From: Puniceicoccaceae bacterium
Lineage (GTDB): Bacteria; Verrucomicrobiota; Verrucomicrobiia; Opitutales; JAFGAQ01
DNA length: 64,000 nt
NCBI GenBank assembly: GCA_028285755.1
Contig: JANQOQ010000004.1
Location: 322,720 to 386,719, forward strand
Direction: 5' to 3'
The notes under the pieces were generated by a model. That model was given only the letters and a program-made list of their open reading frames with translations. It did no database searches and was not told the DNA's origin. The translations under genes and the position numbers were made by a program. Shown piece after piece: positions 27,029 to 35,553 of this stretch. Each line of letters starts with the position of its first letter. The first letter of the stretch is position 1.

Positions 27029-28822
27029 ATGCGTAACGCCAATTTCACAGAAACAGAACAGCTCGATTTTTTTAATCAGTGCCAAGAGCAATTTGTTCAG
27101 GCAGGGCAAACCACAGGATTGAGCAAATTCCATTATGATATTGCCGGCACCCATGTATGTCTGGAGTTTGCGGGCGAAGCCCTCATTCAAACGATCACAA
27201 GGGCGCTTGTACATCTACAAGTTGATACTAAGGAAACACCTGAGATTACAATCGGTGTCTGGGACTCTGCATCAACCTCCGTAAACATGACTCCTCCACC
27301 CTGCCATATAGATCATTTTACAGACCGGGGAGATATTTGGGGATTTAACAGCAATCGCATTAAAACGGCTTTTCACTGGAGCGATTATTCGGTTAATCTT
27401 TTAGACACTCATCAAAAAAGAGGTATTTATTGGGTCAATGATGCCAAGGCACTTCCCTATTGGGTACAATCTTCGCCCTTGAGGACCCTTTTTCACTGGT
27501 GGATGGAACTCCAGGGCAATCAACTCCTACATGCTGCGGCAGTCGGCAACAGCGAAGCCTGCGTCCTTATTCCCGCGAAGGGAGGTTCCGGGAAATCCAC
27601 TACATCCCTACTATGCCTGGATTATGGCCTGCAATACCTAGCAGATGATTATTTGATCCTCCAAAACAAGCCGAATCCGAAGGTATACAGCCTATATAGC
27701 ACCGCTAAAATTTTAAAAAGTAACCTGACTACTTTTTGCGAAACTAGTCTTCCGGTTGACCTCATACCCAATAATCAGAGCGAGAAAGAGGTCATTTACC
27801 TTTACCCCCAGTTATCTGGGAAAATCGTAAAAGCATTACCATTAATAGGTATTCTAGTACCCGAAATCACCCTTCAGCCAGAGACGAGTATTCATCCAAT
27901 ATCAGCCGACGAAGTCCATCGTGCAATGGCATTTACGACCCTCTCTCAATTACCCGGTGCCGGCAGCCATACCTATAACTTTATCCAAAATACAGTCTCG
28001 AAAACAGATTGCTACAAACTCAAGCTCGGTACCCGCTTTCAAGAAGTAGCTCCGGCAATCTCTCACTTTTTGGATAATCCCCAACACAGTCAGTACAGAA
28101 TCAATATACAAAAAAGTAAAATCCAGACTCAGGACTACCCGATGATTTCGATCATTCTCCCCATATTCAATGGCGCCAGGTTCATTGAGGTAGCGATTGA
28201 CAACATACTTTCACAAAACTACCCCGATATTGAAATAATTGCAGTTGACGATGGCTCTACTGATCAAAGCCTGGATATACTCAACCGCCTGAAGGCTGAG
28301 ATCCGCATACTCTCTCAGGATAATAAGGGACCTGCCGCCGCCCGCAACCGCGGAATTAAGGAGGCATCGGGTAAATACATCACATTTTTGGATGTTGATG
28401 ATCTCTGGCCGAAAAACAACCTCCTTAGATTAGCCCGGTTTATGGATGAAAACCAGGGGGTTGGTGTAGTCAAGGGACATGGGCAGGAGCTAACTATAAT
28501 GGAAGATGGATCCCATGATTTCATGGGTTCACCGGGTGCTTTATTCGACACGTACATTGGTAGTGCACTGTATCGCACCGAAGTTTTTCAAAAAGTCGGC
28601 CTATTTAACGAGCACTTAATCTATGGGGAAGATGGAGATTGGTTTGACAGGGCAAAGCAAAAGGACACCCAAATCATTGAGTTGGATGAAGTTACTCTAT
28701 TTGTAAGGAGGCACGGGAACAATCACACCGTGAAAGACAACTTTGAAGCAATCAACAACATATACATCGTCAAAAGCTACCTCGACAACAAGCGCAAACA
28801 AGATAGAAATACTTCACGATGA
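27029..28822 (+). CDS. HPr-kinase-like protein fused to a GT2 glycosyltransferase
   Basis: 597 residues with two clear parts. Residues 1-350 resemble HprK-like kinases: Walker A GGSGKST (185-191) in VLIPAKGGSGKSTTS and the double-Asp strand YLADDYLIL (Asp-206/207). From residue 371 a full GT-A domain begins, PMISIILPIFNGARFIEVAI, with IAVDDGSTDQS, the metal-binding TFLDVDDLW and a C-terminal LYGEDGDWFDRAKQ. HprK-like kinases in this setting phosphorylate or recognise a carrier peptide in some lasso clusters; GT2 enzymes transfer sugars from nucleotide donors. A fusion joining both is unusual. Start ATG at 27029 has GAAGG just upstream. It overlaps the next glycosyltransferase by four bases. 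Confidence 0.85.
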   Translation: MRNANFTETEQLDFFNQCQEQFVQAGQTTGLSKFHYDIAGTHVCLEFAGEALIQTITRALVHLQVDTKETPEITIGVWDSASTSVNMTPPPCHIDHFTDRGDIWGFNSNRIKTAFHWSDYSVNLLDTHQKRGIYWVNDAKALPYWVQSSPLRTLFHWWMELQGNQLLHAAAVGNSEACVLIPAKGGSGKSTTSLLCLDYGLQYLADDYLILQNKPNPKVYSLYSTAKILKSNLTTFCETSLPVDLIPNNQSEKEVIYLYPQLSGKIVKALPLIGILVPEITLQPETSIHPISADEVHRAMAFTTLSQLPGAGSHTYNFIQNTVSKTDCYKLKLGTRFQEVAPAISHFLDNPQHSQYRINIQKSKIQTQDYPMISIILPIFNGARFIEVAIDNILSQNYPDIEIIAVDDGSTDQSLDILNRLKAEIRILSQDNKGPAAARNRGIKEASGKYITFLDVDDLWPKNNLLRLARFMDENQGVGVVKGHGQELTIMEDGSHDFMGSPGALFDTYIGSALYRTEVFQKVGLFNEHLIYGEDGDWFDRAKQKDTQIIELDEVTLFVRRHGNNHTVKDNFEAINNIYIVKSYLDNKRKQDRNTSR

Positions 28823-29520
28823 GCAGACCCCGAATCAGTGTAATTGTAATCGTTAGAAATGGTGAAAGATTCATACATGAAGCCCTCGATAGCATACTTT
28901 TACAAGGAGATAGGATCGGCGAAATCGTAATCATCGATGGAAACTCCACAGACAGGACTGTAGAAATAGCACAATCATACGATAAGGTTGTTATTTACCC
29001 CCAAACCGGAAAGGGCTTTTCCCAGGCCTACAATCAAGGCATCCAAATTGCGAAACATGACCTGATCGCCTTCCTCTCCCACGATGATATCTGGACTGCA
29101 GACAAGCTGGAAATCCAGCTGCCGCACATGGAAAAAGATCCCAACCTGTTATTCACCATTAGCCATTTTAAGTTTTTTATGGAACCCGGCACTGAATCAC
29201 TTTCCGGTTATAAAAAGTCAGTAATGGAGGGACCGAAAATCGGTTTCTTACCGGAGACATTGATCGCGCGAAAATCTGTATTTACGCAAATAGGGCTATT
29301 CGACACAGCAATAGGAATGGGGCACGATATAGACTGGTTTTCAAGGGCTATAGATGCCGATATTCCCTACAAAGTGCTACCGGATGTTTTGCTTCACAAA
29401 CGCATTCACGGTGATAACTCATCACTGAAAGTCCAATCCCAGATCAAAGATATATTTGAGGTAGTTGTGAAATCGGTGCGTCGCAAAAAACAAATATCTG
29501 CAGCTACAAAAGGACAGTAA
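28819..29520 (+). CDS. GT2-family glycosyltransferase
   Basis: 233 residues, a single GT-A domain. PRISVIVIVRNGERFIHEAL opens the nucleotide-binding half; EIVIIDGNSTDRT carries the first acidic site and AFLSHDDIW the DxD-like metal site. The C-terminal half has MGHDIDWFSRAIDADIPYKV and LLHKRIHGDNSS, the same pattern as its two neighbours, so the three arose by duplication. Cytoplasmic, no membrane helices. Overlaps both neighbours (four bases upstream, one base downstream). Confidence 0.9.
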   Translation: MSRPRISVIVIVRNGERFIHEALDSILLQGDRIGEIVIIDGNSTDRTVEIAQSYDKVVIYPQTGKGFSQAYNQGIQIAKHDLIAFLSHDDIWTADKLEIQLPHMEKDPNLLFTISHFKFFMEPGTESLSGYKKSVMEGPKIGFLPETLIARKSVFTQIGLFDTAIGMGHDIDWFSRAIDADIPYKVLPDVLLHKRIHGDNSSLKVQSQIKDIFEVVVKSVRRKKQISAATKGQ

Positions 29521-30212
29521 TGGCATCACCTTTAATCAGCGTCATAATCCCCGCATATAATGCCGAACGCTTTATTGGTGAAGCACTCAAGAGTGTATTT
29601 GAGCAAAGTTATAGTAATATAGAGGTCATTGTAATCGATGACGGCTCTTCCGATAATACTGCAGGGACTGTTCAGGCCTTTTCAGCAGACATTCTATATA
29701 TCCGACAGGCCAACCAGGGCATAGGCGGAGCGCGGAACACCGGAATCCGCAAATCCAGTGGAGATTACCTAACGTTTCTCGACTCAGACGATCTTTGGCA
29801 TCCTGATAAGCTGAGCAAGCAAATCGCTTTCTTAACCAGTACTGACGATCTGGATATGTCGTTGGCCTTTGTAGAGCAATTCATCGATGATAGCGTCAAA
29901 GATTCGCCGGATGCACCTACACTGAAAGAAGCAAATCGTGTCATGCCCGGCTATGTTGCAGGCACCATGATGATATCCCGAAATGCTTTTGAAAAGGTCG
30001 GTTACTTTAACACGGAGTTGAAAGTCGCCGAGTTTGTAGACTGGATTGATCGTTTCAAATCAACGGATATGCAGTATGCGGTAATGCAGGAAGTGTTGCT
30101 ACGCAGGCGAATCCACAGCACCAATCAGGGGATCACCCAAAAAGCCCACATGGCAGACTACCTCAAAGTGCTCAGACGATCCATACACATGAAGAAAAAA
30201 GCCTCTCTGTAA
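29520..30212 (+). CDS. GT2-family glycosyltransferase
   Basis: 230 residues and the third tandem glycosyltransferase. The GT-A core is SVIIPAYNAERFIGEALKSV, VIVIDDGSSDNT and TFLDSDDLWHPDKL. The end holds LKVAEFVDWIDRFKSTD and LLRRRIHSTNQG, aligned with the motifs of the two preceding proteins. Its start (29520) overlaps the stop of the preceding gene by one base (TAATG). It is last in the plus-strand operon, which converges with the aminoethylphosphonate operon 170 bp on. Acceptor and donor are unknown. Confidence 0.9.
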   Translation: MASPLISVIIPAYNAERFIGEALKSVFEQSYSNIEVIVIDDGSSDNTAGTVQAFSADILYIRQANQGIGGARNTGIRKSSGDYLTFLDSDDLWHPDKLSKQIAFLTSTDDLDMSLAFVEQFIDDSVKDSPDAPTLKEANRVMPGYVAGTMMISRNAFEKVGYFNTELKVAEFVDWIDRFKSTDMQYAVMQEVLLRRRIHSTNQGITQKAHMADYLKVLRRSIHMKKKASL

Positions 30213-30226
30213 ACCCATCCTAGCAC

Positions 30227-30251
30227 TTCAGTTTTCAGGGGTTTTGAAATG
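30227..30251 (+). repeat. Left member of imperfect direct repeat flanking the phosphonate operon
   Basis: TTCAGTTTTCAGGGGTTTTG then AAATG matches 35013-35037 (TTCAGTTTCCAAAGGGTTTG then AAATG) at 21 of 25 positions without gaps, same orientation. The pair brackets 30382-34782. This copy also folds weakly (TGAAAT with ATTTCA). Confidence 0.4.
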
Positions 30252-30381
30252 GCATTGCAAAACTATTTCAGACCCTTGGAATTACTGGTGAAATAGCTTG
30301 TAGATCGCATCGACACCTATTTCGAGAAAAATGCCAAACCATATGAGCAGAGCATCCGGTTCACAAGATCATCTCCCCTAA

Positions 30382-31485
30382 TCACGCATGAGTCAGATAC
30401 TTGCATCTGCTCATTTCAGTAACGAGTCTGTCAATATCATCTTTAGTGAGCTGCCCAATGGTTCCAATTCGAAAACTTTTCATGTTTGCGAGCTTACCCG
30501 GATAAATGTGCAATCGTTTTTCCGCCAGATAAGAGTAGAGTGATTCAAAACTGGATATGCGATCACCCGGAAAAGCCGTTATGACGGGACCCTGCAAGGA
30601 TCGATCCAGTAGCGGCCTCAAGTTCAAGGTTTCCATTCGTTGAACCAAATGCTCTTGAAGTTTGGAATAACGAAGTGCCCGAGCTGCTGTGCCCCCTTCT
30701 TCCAGAAACAGATTGAGTGCTTCTCTGAAGGCGAGCACTGCGTGCGTAGGTGGAGTGAAGCGAAACTGACCATGAGCCTCCAAATACCTCCACTGCGAAT
30801 AAAGATCGAGACTAAGGCTCGGTGAGTTATCGGCAGATTGTTGAAGCAATGCCTCGGTAGCAATTGCGAATGCAAATCCCGGAACACCCTCGAGACACTT
30901 GTTGGCCGAAGACACCACACAATCTATCGAGTTCTTAATATTAAGAGGGATTGCTCCAAAGCTGCTCATGGCGTCCACGACTACTGTAAGCTTATAGGCC
31001 TTTGCCAGTTTTGTTATCGAATCAACCGGATTCACAATACCCGTAGTGGTTTCACAATGCACCAAGGCTATTGCATTGATGTTCGCATTCTCCTCTAGCG
31101 CCTTTTGCACCATTTGAGGATGCAGCGGCATCAAAGGGTCGCACGAAATTGACACGACGGAACGTCCCGCTTGCCGAACGATATTGCCTAAGCGTTTTCC
31201 ATACTCACCATTCTCGAGAACCAGCAGGCTATCTTCGGGCCCCAAAAGGCTCAAAAGAACACTCTCCAGGGCATAAGTACCGCTTCCTTGTATAGGAACT
31301 ACGGTATAACCATCTTCCGGGCGAAGATCTGCGGCGTGTATTAGATCTTTGCGAATGGAATCGAGAATTTCGATAAACTCAGGGCTGCGCGAGCCGAGAT
31401 CTCTTTGCATCGCTGATAGCACGGACGGCGCACAGTTCGCAGGTCCTGGCGTGAAAAGGATGTGGTTTTCGTTAGATTCAGTCAA
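30382..31485 (-). CDS. phnW: 2-aminoethylphosphonate-pyruvate transaminase-like, biosynthetic direction
   Basis: 367 residues, class V PLP-dependent aminotransferase. FTPGPANCAPSVLSAMQRDL at the start and GSGTYALESVLLSLLGPEDS near 70 are typical of PhnW/AEP transaminases. The PLP site shows HCETTTGIVNPV, VVDAMSSFGAIPL and the Schiff-base lysine in SSANKCLEGVPGFAF. In degraders it turns AEP into phosphonoacetaldehyde. Here, behind PEP mutase and phosphonopyruvate decarboxylase, it would run the other way and make AEP. Overlaps the decarboxylase gene by four bases. Last gene of the operon. Confidence 0.9.
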   Translation of the reverse strand: MTESNENHILFTPGPANCAPSVLSAMQRDLGSRSPEFIEILDSIRKDLIHAADLRPEDGYTVVPIQGSGTYALESVLLSLLGPEDSLLVLENGEYGKRLGNIVRQAGRSVVSISCDPLMPLHPQMVQKALEENANINAIALVHCETTTGIVNPVDSITKLAKAYKLTVVVDAMSSFGAIPLNIKNSIDCVVSSANKCLEGVPGFAFAIATEALLQQSADNSPSLSLDLYSQWRYLEAHGQFRFTPPTHAVLAFREALNLFLEEGGTAARALRYSKLQEHLVQRMETLNLRPLLDRSLQGPVITAFPGDRISSFESLYSYLAEKRLHIYPGKLANMKSFRIGTIGQLTKDDIDRLVTEMSRCKYLTHA

Positions 31486-32639
31486 AATTCTTCTTTAAGG
31501 AAGGACATAAACCGTTCCTTCACTTCTACCGGGGATAGTTTGGGGCGACCCAGGTTGCGCATCGAACCGGAGCGTATCTTCATGTGGATGAGGTTGGGGC
31601 CTTCAAGTTCAATCATATTGGCAATGGATTCCCTTAATTCACTCAGGGTATTTGCAACGGCTACATGACGGTAATTGGTTGCGGCTGCAAAACTGGCAAA
31701 ATCAACTGTAGCCGATGATGTGCTTTGGCCCCCTGTCGAATCATGAACTTCGTTATCAAGGATCAGGTGTATTAAATTACTGGGGCAGGCCGCACCTACG
31801 CTGGCCATCGCGCCGAGTTTCATGAGCGCGGCTCCATCTCCGTCGATTACCATCACAGGTCTGTTAATATTCACGGCAACCCCCAGGCCAATGGCTGAGG
31901 CAGTACCCATTCCACCGACAACGTAAAAATGCTGCTTACGGTCACTCAATGTATACAGTTCGCGACTCGTTTTTCCCGTTGTCGAAACAACTGCTGCATG
32001 CTCTGGAATTGTTTCGAGAAGGGTTTCAAGGGCGGCCAACCGAGTGGGTCGATCATTCTTAGGAAGCGATACGTCAGAGTATTTCTGAAGCCACTTGGTT
32101 TTGATACGCTTAACCTTTTGATCGCTCAGCGTCTCTACAGGTGAGATGTCCCCCTTTCGCATCACAAAGGCGTAAGGGCGCGATGACTGCTGCATCCACA
32201 TCACGGCATCATTTACCACTGAGTCGATAATTTCAGTAGATTGCGGAAAGGCGTGATGAGGTATTTGCATCAAATCCAACAGCTGTTGCGTAATTTGCCC
32301 CATCAGCTCATGTTGCGGTTCATCAGACCTGCCCGGTTCACCACGCCAGCTCGTAATAACCAAAGTAGGTATTTTAAACGGATAGTTTAATGAGGTCAGA
32401 GGATTTACCATGTTGCCCAATCCTGAGTTTTGGCAAATGGAAATCGTTTTTCGACCCGCGAGATACGCGCCTAGTGTGATACCGACAGCTTCTCCCTCGC
32501 TGGATGCTGGAATATAATCAAGATCCGGTGAATCTATGACCTGATTAATGAATGGCTTAAGAAACGAGCAGGGCACCCCACTTACAAAGGTATGTTTGTG
32601 TTGTTTAAGTGCTTGAATAAATGCAGATGCTTCAATCAT
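31482..32639 (-). CDS. ppd: Phosphonopyruvate decarboxylase
   Basis: 385 residues, thiamine-diphosphate enzyme. The N-terminal PYR domain has FVSGVPCSFLKPFINQVI and the binding-face glutamate in PASSEGEAVGI. The C-terminal PP domain has the metal/ThDP motif VIDGDGAALMKLGAMAS through HLILDNEVHDSTGGQ, characteristic of Ppd over sulfopyruvate decarboxylase. It removes CO2 from phosphonopyruvate to give phosphonoacetaldehyde, pulling the unfavourable mutase step forward. It overlaps both neighbours by four bases, so all genes of the operon are translationally coupled. Confidence 0.93.
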   Translation of the reverse strand: MIEASAFIQALKQHKHTFVSGVPCSFLKPFINQVIDSPDLDYIPASSEGEAVGITLGAYLAGRKTISICQNSGLGNMVNPLTSLNYPFKIPTLVITSWRGEPGRSDEPQHELMGQITQQLLDLMQIPHHAFPQSTEIIDSVVNDAVMWMQQSSRPYAFVMRKGDISPVETLSDQKVKRIKTKWLQKYSDVSLPKNDRPTRLAALETLLETIPEHAAVVSTTGKTSRELYTLSDRKQHFYVVGGMGTASAIGLGVAVNINRPVMVIDGDGAALMKLGAMASVGAACPSNLIHLILDNEVHDSTGGQSTSSATVDFASFAAATNYRHVAVANTLSELRESIANMIELEGPNLIHMKIRSGSMRNLGRPKLSPVEVKERFMSFLKEEF

Positions 32640-33544
32640 CCTTCATTGTTGGAGTGCACATTCTCAGGAGTATATAATTGTTCGTCCCTATTCAATTCAT
32701 CTACCTTTTGCAGCCTGAAAACCTCATCAATCGGTGCGATATGTTCCTCAATATGTTTGATCGACTTCTGCTCGTAGATCATTCGCGCTGCATCTTGCAT
32801 CGCAGAAATGGAAGCACGTACCAAGTGGTTTGCCCAAACAACCATACTAATACCCGCATCTATATAGACTTGGTTGGGTGTATCTCCGTAAGTAGTCGGT
32901 ATAATGACAAGCGGGCAAGGACGATCCCATGCTTCCGCAAACGCAAGGACTTCATCAGGAGTATTTTGCTTACTGTGTACCAAAATCGCATCCGCTCCAG
33001 CTGCGTAGTATCTATCCGCACGATCCAGATTATCATGCAGTGGTATACCTGCTATAAAGCCCTCCAGCCTTGCAATGACCGTAAAGTTACCACTGTTCTG
33101 GCAATCCTTAGCTGCGCGAATTTTTCCCGCAAACTCTTCCGGGTCTTCCAGTATTTGCACCCCACTCGTAAATGAGTTACGCTTCGGGAATTTTTTGTCT
33201 TCTAGACATACGCCTTCGAGTCCTCGTTGCTCCAGCTTGCGGACTAGCCTGCGAACATTGTTAAAATTTCCAAATCCTGTATCACCATCAACAAGGATAG
33301 GTGTTTGAGGGGCAGCATCACGCATAAATTCGACCACCTCCAATACCTGCGTCCAACTGGCCTCATTGCAGTCGCGAACACCTAATCCGGCACTAATGGA
33401 AAGGCTGCTGGCCCAGATACCACGGAAACCGGTTTCTTCAACGATTCTTGCGCTCAATCCATTATGAGCTTCCATCAGAAACTCTAATTGATCGGACCTC
33501 AGAAGCTCCAACAGTGTAGGTCTCTTGTTCATTTCCTGTTTCAT
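32636..33544 (-). CDS. pepM: Phosphoenolpyruvate phosphomutase
   Basis: 302 residues, isocitrate-lyase superfamily barrel. The diagnostic PEP-mutase motif EDK-x5-NS is present: LEDKKFPKRNSF (Glu-115, Asp-116, Lys-117, Asn-123, Ser-124). Metal-binding Asp-86/Asp-88 lie in ILVDGDTGFGN. It rearranges phosphoenolpyruvate to phosphonopyruvate, the entry step of nearly all phosphonate natural products. Residues 280-302 extend slightly past the usual end (RDEQLYTPENVHSNNEG). The gene sits between the TTL-like gene and the decarboxylase with four-base overlaps. Confidence 0.95.
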   Translation of the reverse strand: MKQEMNKRPTLLELLRSDQLEFLMEAHNGLSARIVEETGFRGIWASSLSISAGLGVRDCNEASWTQVLEVVEFMRDAAPQTPILVDGDTGFGNFNNVRRLVRKLEQRGLEGVCLEDKKFPKRNSFTSGVQILEDPEEFAGKIRAAKDCQNSGNFTVIARLEGFIAGIPLHDNLDRADRYYAAGADAILVHSKQNTPDEVLAFAEAWDRPCPLVIIPTTYGDTPNQVYIDAGISMVVWANHLVRASISAMQDAARMIYEQKSIKHIEEHIAPIDEVFRLQKVDELNRDEQLYTPENVHSNNEG

Positions 33545-34782
33545 ACGGCTGGATCTTTACTCACTCCTTCTCTCCCACGAAAATAGTTTTCAGTAGGTTG
33601 ATTTACCAGTTCCGGCTGCAGTTCATTGATCACCCAGTCATAGTTCTTCACTGACTTCAGGTTGTCCAGTGGTTTCGACTTGGTTCTGCGCCGTCTCACT
33701 TCCAATACGATACGGGCGGCTTCACCCAGCATGGGAGGTATCACCTCCTTTTTAACCGGATCGTCAAAACTAAGGCCCGGTCCTATTTGAACTTCTGACA
33801 GCCAGGGTGTGAGCTGGTCATCGAGAATCATATCCGCTCCGAAGAGTGCAAAGCAGTCTCCCAGTTTGGGGTACCCCCTCTCCAGCTGGTCTCTGGCTGC
33901 ATAAGTAACCGTAGCCAGAATTTGCCGAATACGTGGCCTCAGTTGCTCTTTGATAAAATTCGGATCGGTGTAGCCTAAAGTTTCGTGCAGGTATTTGCCT
34001 AAAGTTTGAAAGGGCCACTTCAATACTACACTGGGATCGTAGTCCGGGTGGTTTTTTTGCTGATAAACATTTGTAACATGAATGAGTTGATTATCGAAAT
34101 CATCCAGTGTGAAAGGGAGACTGTTCAGGCGAACGGTGCACTCAGGATAGACCAGCACCTGAAGCGGGTTCAGATTCAGCACTAGCCAATAAACCCGAAT
34201 CTCTGATTTGCGCCCTTCAAGAAGGAGTGGGTTCTGAATGTATCGTTGGATAATTCCTTGTTGCTTCTTATCAGTGATCGGGCGATCCCCCCACTTTCTG
34301 TATTTCTTCTTCAGGTTATTGAAACGCCACATGATTTCAATCCCTCGGCCCCGGGATTGGTCGCCCGGTTTATAGATCCAAATATTCTTTCGATCATCGA
34401 CGATCGGGACGGAGTCCAGGAAGTATTTACGTTCAGCAGGATCGAAAAGCCTGTAGGTCTCGGGATAAAACTGGTCTATCGAAAGAAGCTCATCCGGGCT
34501 TACCGGCTCAAAATTTTTAAGCGTACTGGTCAAATTGCCTTTATTGATCAGAGAGGACTCTCCCGGAAAATGATTCAACAGTTGGAATGGACGTAACAAA
34601 CGAAACTTATCACGATAGTTTTTCCGCAGCCACAACAGCTCAGAATGTTCCGGGAAAAGAGCCATCGTATGCCCTTCCATTATAAATGCCTTCCGAGCTG
34701 ATCTTGAAGCCTCGTCGCAGAATATGCGCGAAGTTGGGGTAAAGATATTTGAAAGAAATGACATCAACCTTTTAGTCAGCAA
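33541..34782 (-). CDS. Tubulin-tyrosine-ligase-like ATP-grasp ligase in a phosphonate operon
   Basis: 413 residues of the TTL branch of the ATP-grasp fold. Nucleotide-binding parts are WIYKPGDQSRGRGIEIM (Lys and glycine-rich loop), IIQRYIQNPLLLEGRKSEIR then VYWLV, and the metal site FALFGADMILDDQL followed by SEVQIGPGLS (TTL-type E-x-N-like position here Glu-Val-Gln). TTL enzymes join an amino acid to a carboxylate through an acyl-phosphate. It overlaps pepM by four bases and is first in the operon, so it should act with AEP synthesis. An obvious guess is amide bonding of AEP, or of a carrier, to a carboxylate. Bacterial TTL proteins are uncommon and mostly uncharacterised. N-terminal ~35 residues are poorly conserved. 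Confidence 0.75.
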   Translation of the reverse strand: MLTKRLMSFLSNIFTPTSRIFCDEASRSARKAFIMEGHTMALFPEHSELLWLRKNYRDKFRLLRPFQLLNHFPGESSLINKGNLTSTLKNFEPVSPDELLSIDQFYPETYRLFDPAERKYFLDSVPIVDDRKNIWIYKPGDQSRGRGIEIMWRFNNLKKKYRKWGDRPITDKKQQGIIQRYIQNPLLLEGRKSEIRVYWLVLNLNPLQVLVYPECTVRLNSLPFTLDDFDNQLIHVTNVYQQKNHPDYDPSVVLKWPFQTLGKYLHETLGYTDPNFIKEQLRPRIRQILATVTYAARDQLERGYPKLGDCFALFGADMILDDQLTPWLSEVQIGPGLSFDDPVKKEVIPPMLGEAARIVLEVRRRRTKSKPLDNLKSVKNYDWVINELQPELVNQPTENYFRGREGVSKDPAV

Positions 34783-35298
34783 CTATTTACAGTTTTGATT
34801 TGTTCAATAAAAATGTAATGGCAATAAGTCTATTAATCGGAAGCAACCGCTCGATGTCTATTCGAAAGATTAAAAACTCAGCCTTATTCTTCTGCACTTA
34901 TTAATTCACTGTCACTAGATAAATAGCTCCAGGGGATACTCAAAACCTAAAGATTTATGGTTCTGACGGGACACCCAATTCGTAAAAAAATCTGCCGAAG
35001 TTTCTCAAATCTTTCAGTTTCCAAAGGGTTTGAAATGCTAGACAAAATAACAGATTGAGTCGCGTTTCTAACCCGCTTTCACGCTACTGGTATAAGCAGA
35101 TCCTTATTTTAGTCAACCCGGCCTGCCCCTGCTTGTCAGAGTTGGCGAAGTGGACAGTCCATTGAGGGATGGGGCCTTTGGATTGAAGCGTTCGGATGAA
35201 TAAAACGGGAGTCTCCCCCGAGGTCCGTACCGCATAAGAAGCTCATCCCTGCGCTTATTCTAAATGCTTGGCATCTTTCATGCCTTGGTTGCCGCTAT
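34783..35298. other. 516-bp intergenic region, probable promoter of the phosphonate operon
   Basis: No coding frame is convincing. It contains the right member of the flanking direct repeat (35013-35037) and a stretch at 35113-35146 (CAACCC, CCCTGCTT, GTTGGC in order) that may be a decayed copy of the cassette repeat. There is also a short hairpin GGCAT/ATGCC at 35270-35284 just past the first small cassette gene. The AT-rich 34790-34930 part is the likely promoter region. Confidence 0.45.
35013..35037 (+). repeat. Right member of imperfect direct repeat flanking the phosphonate operon
   Basis: Pairs with 30227-30251, 21 of 25 bases identical and in the same orientation. About 4.8 kb apart, the two enclose the four phosphonate genes. 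Confidence 0.4.
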
Positions 35299-35484
35299 TC
35301 ACCAACCTAAAAAAATGTCTTTAAACATTTTTTTAATAGAATGCCAAATGTTCTGATACCTCGATAATGCTATAGAAACTGATAGCAATACAAATAATAA
35401 TCCAGCTATTATTGGAGAATAGAATACCAACAAAAAGGCAACTAAAAGCACCAACAAACTAATAAATAAAACAAAATTATTCAT
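35299..35484 (-). CDS. Small membrane protein of unknown function (cassette gene 1)
   Basis: 61 residues from the ATG at 35484, which lies just inside the repeat boundary; a longer frame from 35514 runs through the repeat and is not favoured. Two hydrophobic segments cover about 3-25 (FVLFISLLVLLVAFLLVFYS) and 26-42 (IIAGLLFVLLSVSIAL). A basic amphipathic tail follows (NIWHSIKKMFKDIF). No family recognised. AT-rich like its neighbours. Confidence 0.55.
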   Translation of the reverse strand: MNNFVLFISLLVLLVAFLLVFYSPIIAGLLFVLLSVSIALSRYQNIWHSIKKMFKDIFLGW

Positions 35485-35491
35485 TAGAAAA

Positions 35492-35548
35492 CAATAAACC
35501 CAATGAGCCGACATCCGCCCTGCTTATGATTGGCCCGTAGGTTCATTC
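35492..35548 (-). repeat. attC-like repeat, copy A (57 bp)
   Basis: Fifty-seven bases, differing from 36490-36546 at only four positions, all transitions. The ends AATAAACC and GGTTCATT can pair (one G-T wobble), so it folds back on itself. It lies between cassette genes 2 and 1, and its right end abuts the stop codon of gene 2. It lacks the classical integron R'/R'' consensus. Confidence 0.7.
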
Positions 35549-35553
35549 TTCAT

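Noticed and set aside
23680-28822. Lasso-peptide biosynthetic cluster
   Set aside because: PqqD-like, kinase-like, nucleotidyltransferase and ABC genes fit, but there is no asparagine-synthetase-like cyclase, no transglutaminase-like protease and no precursor peptide.
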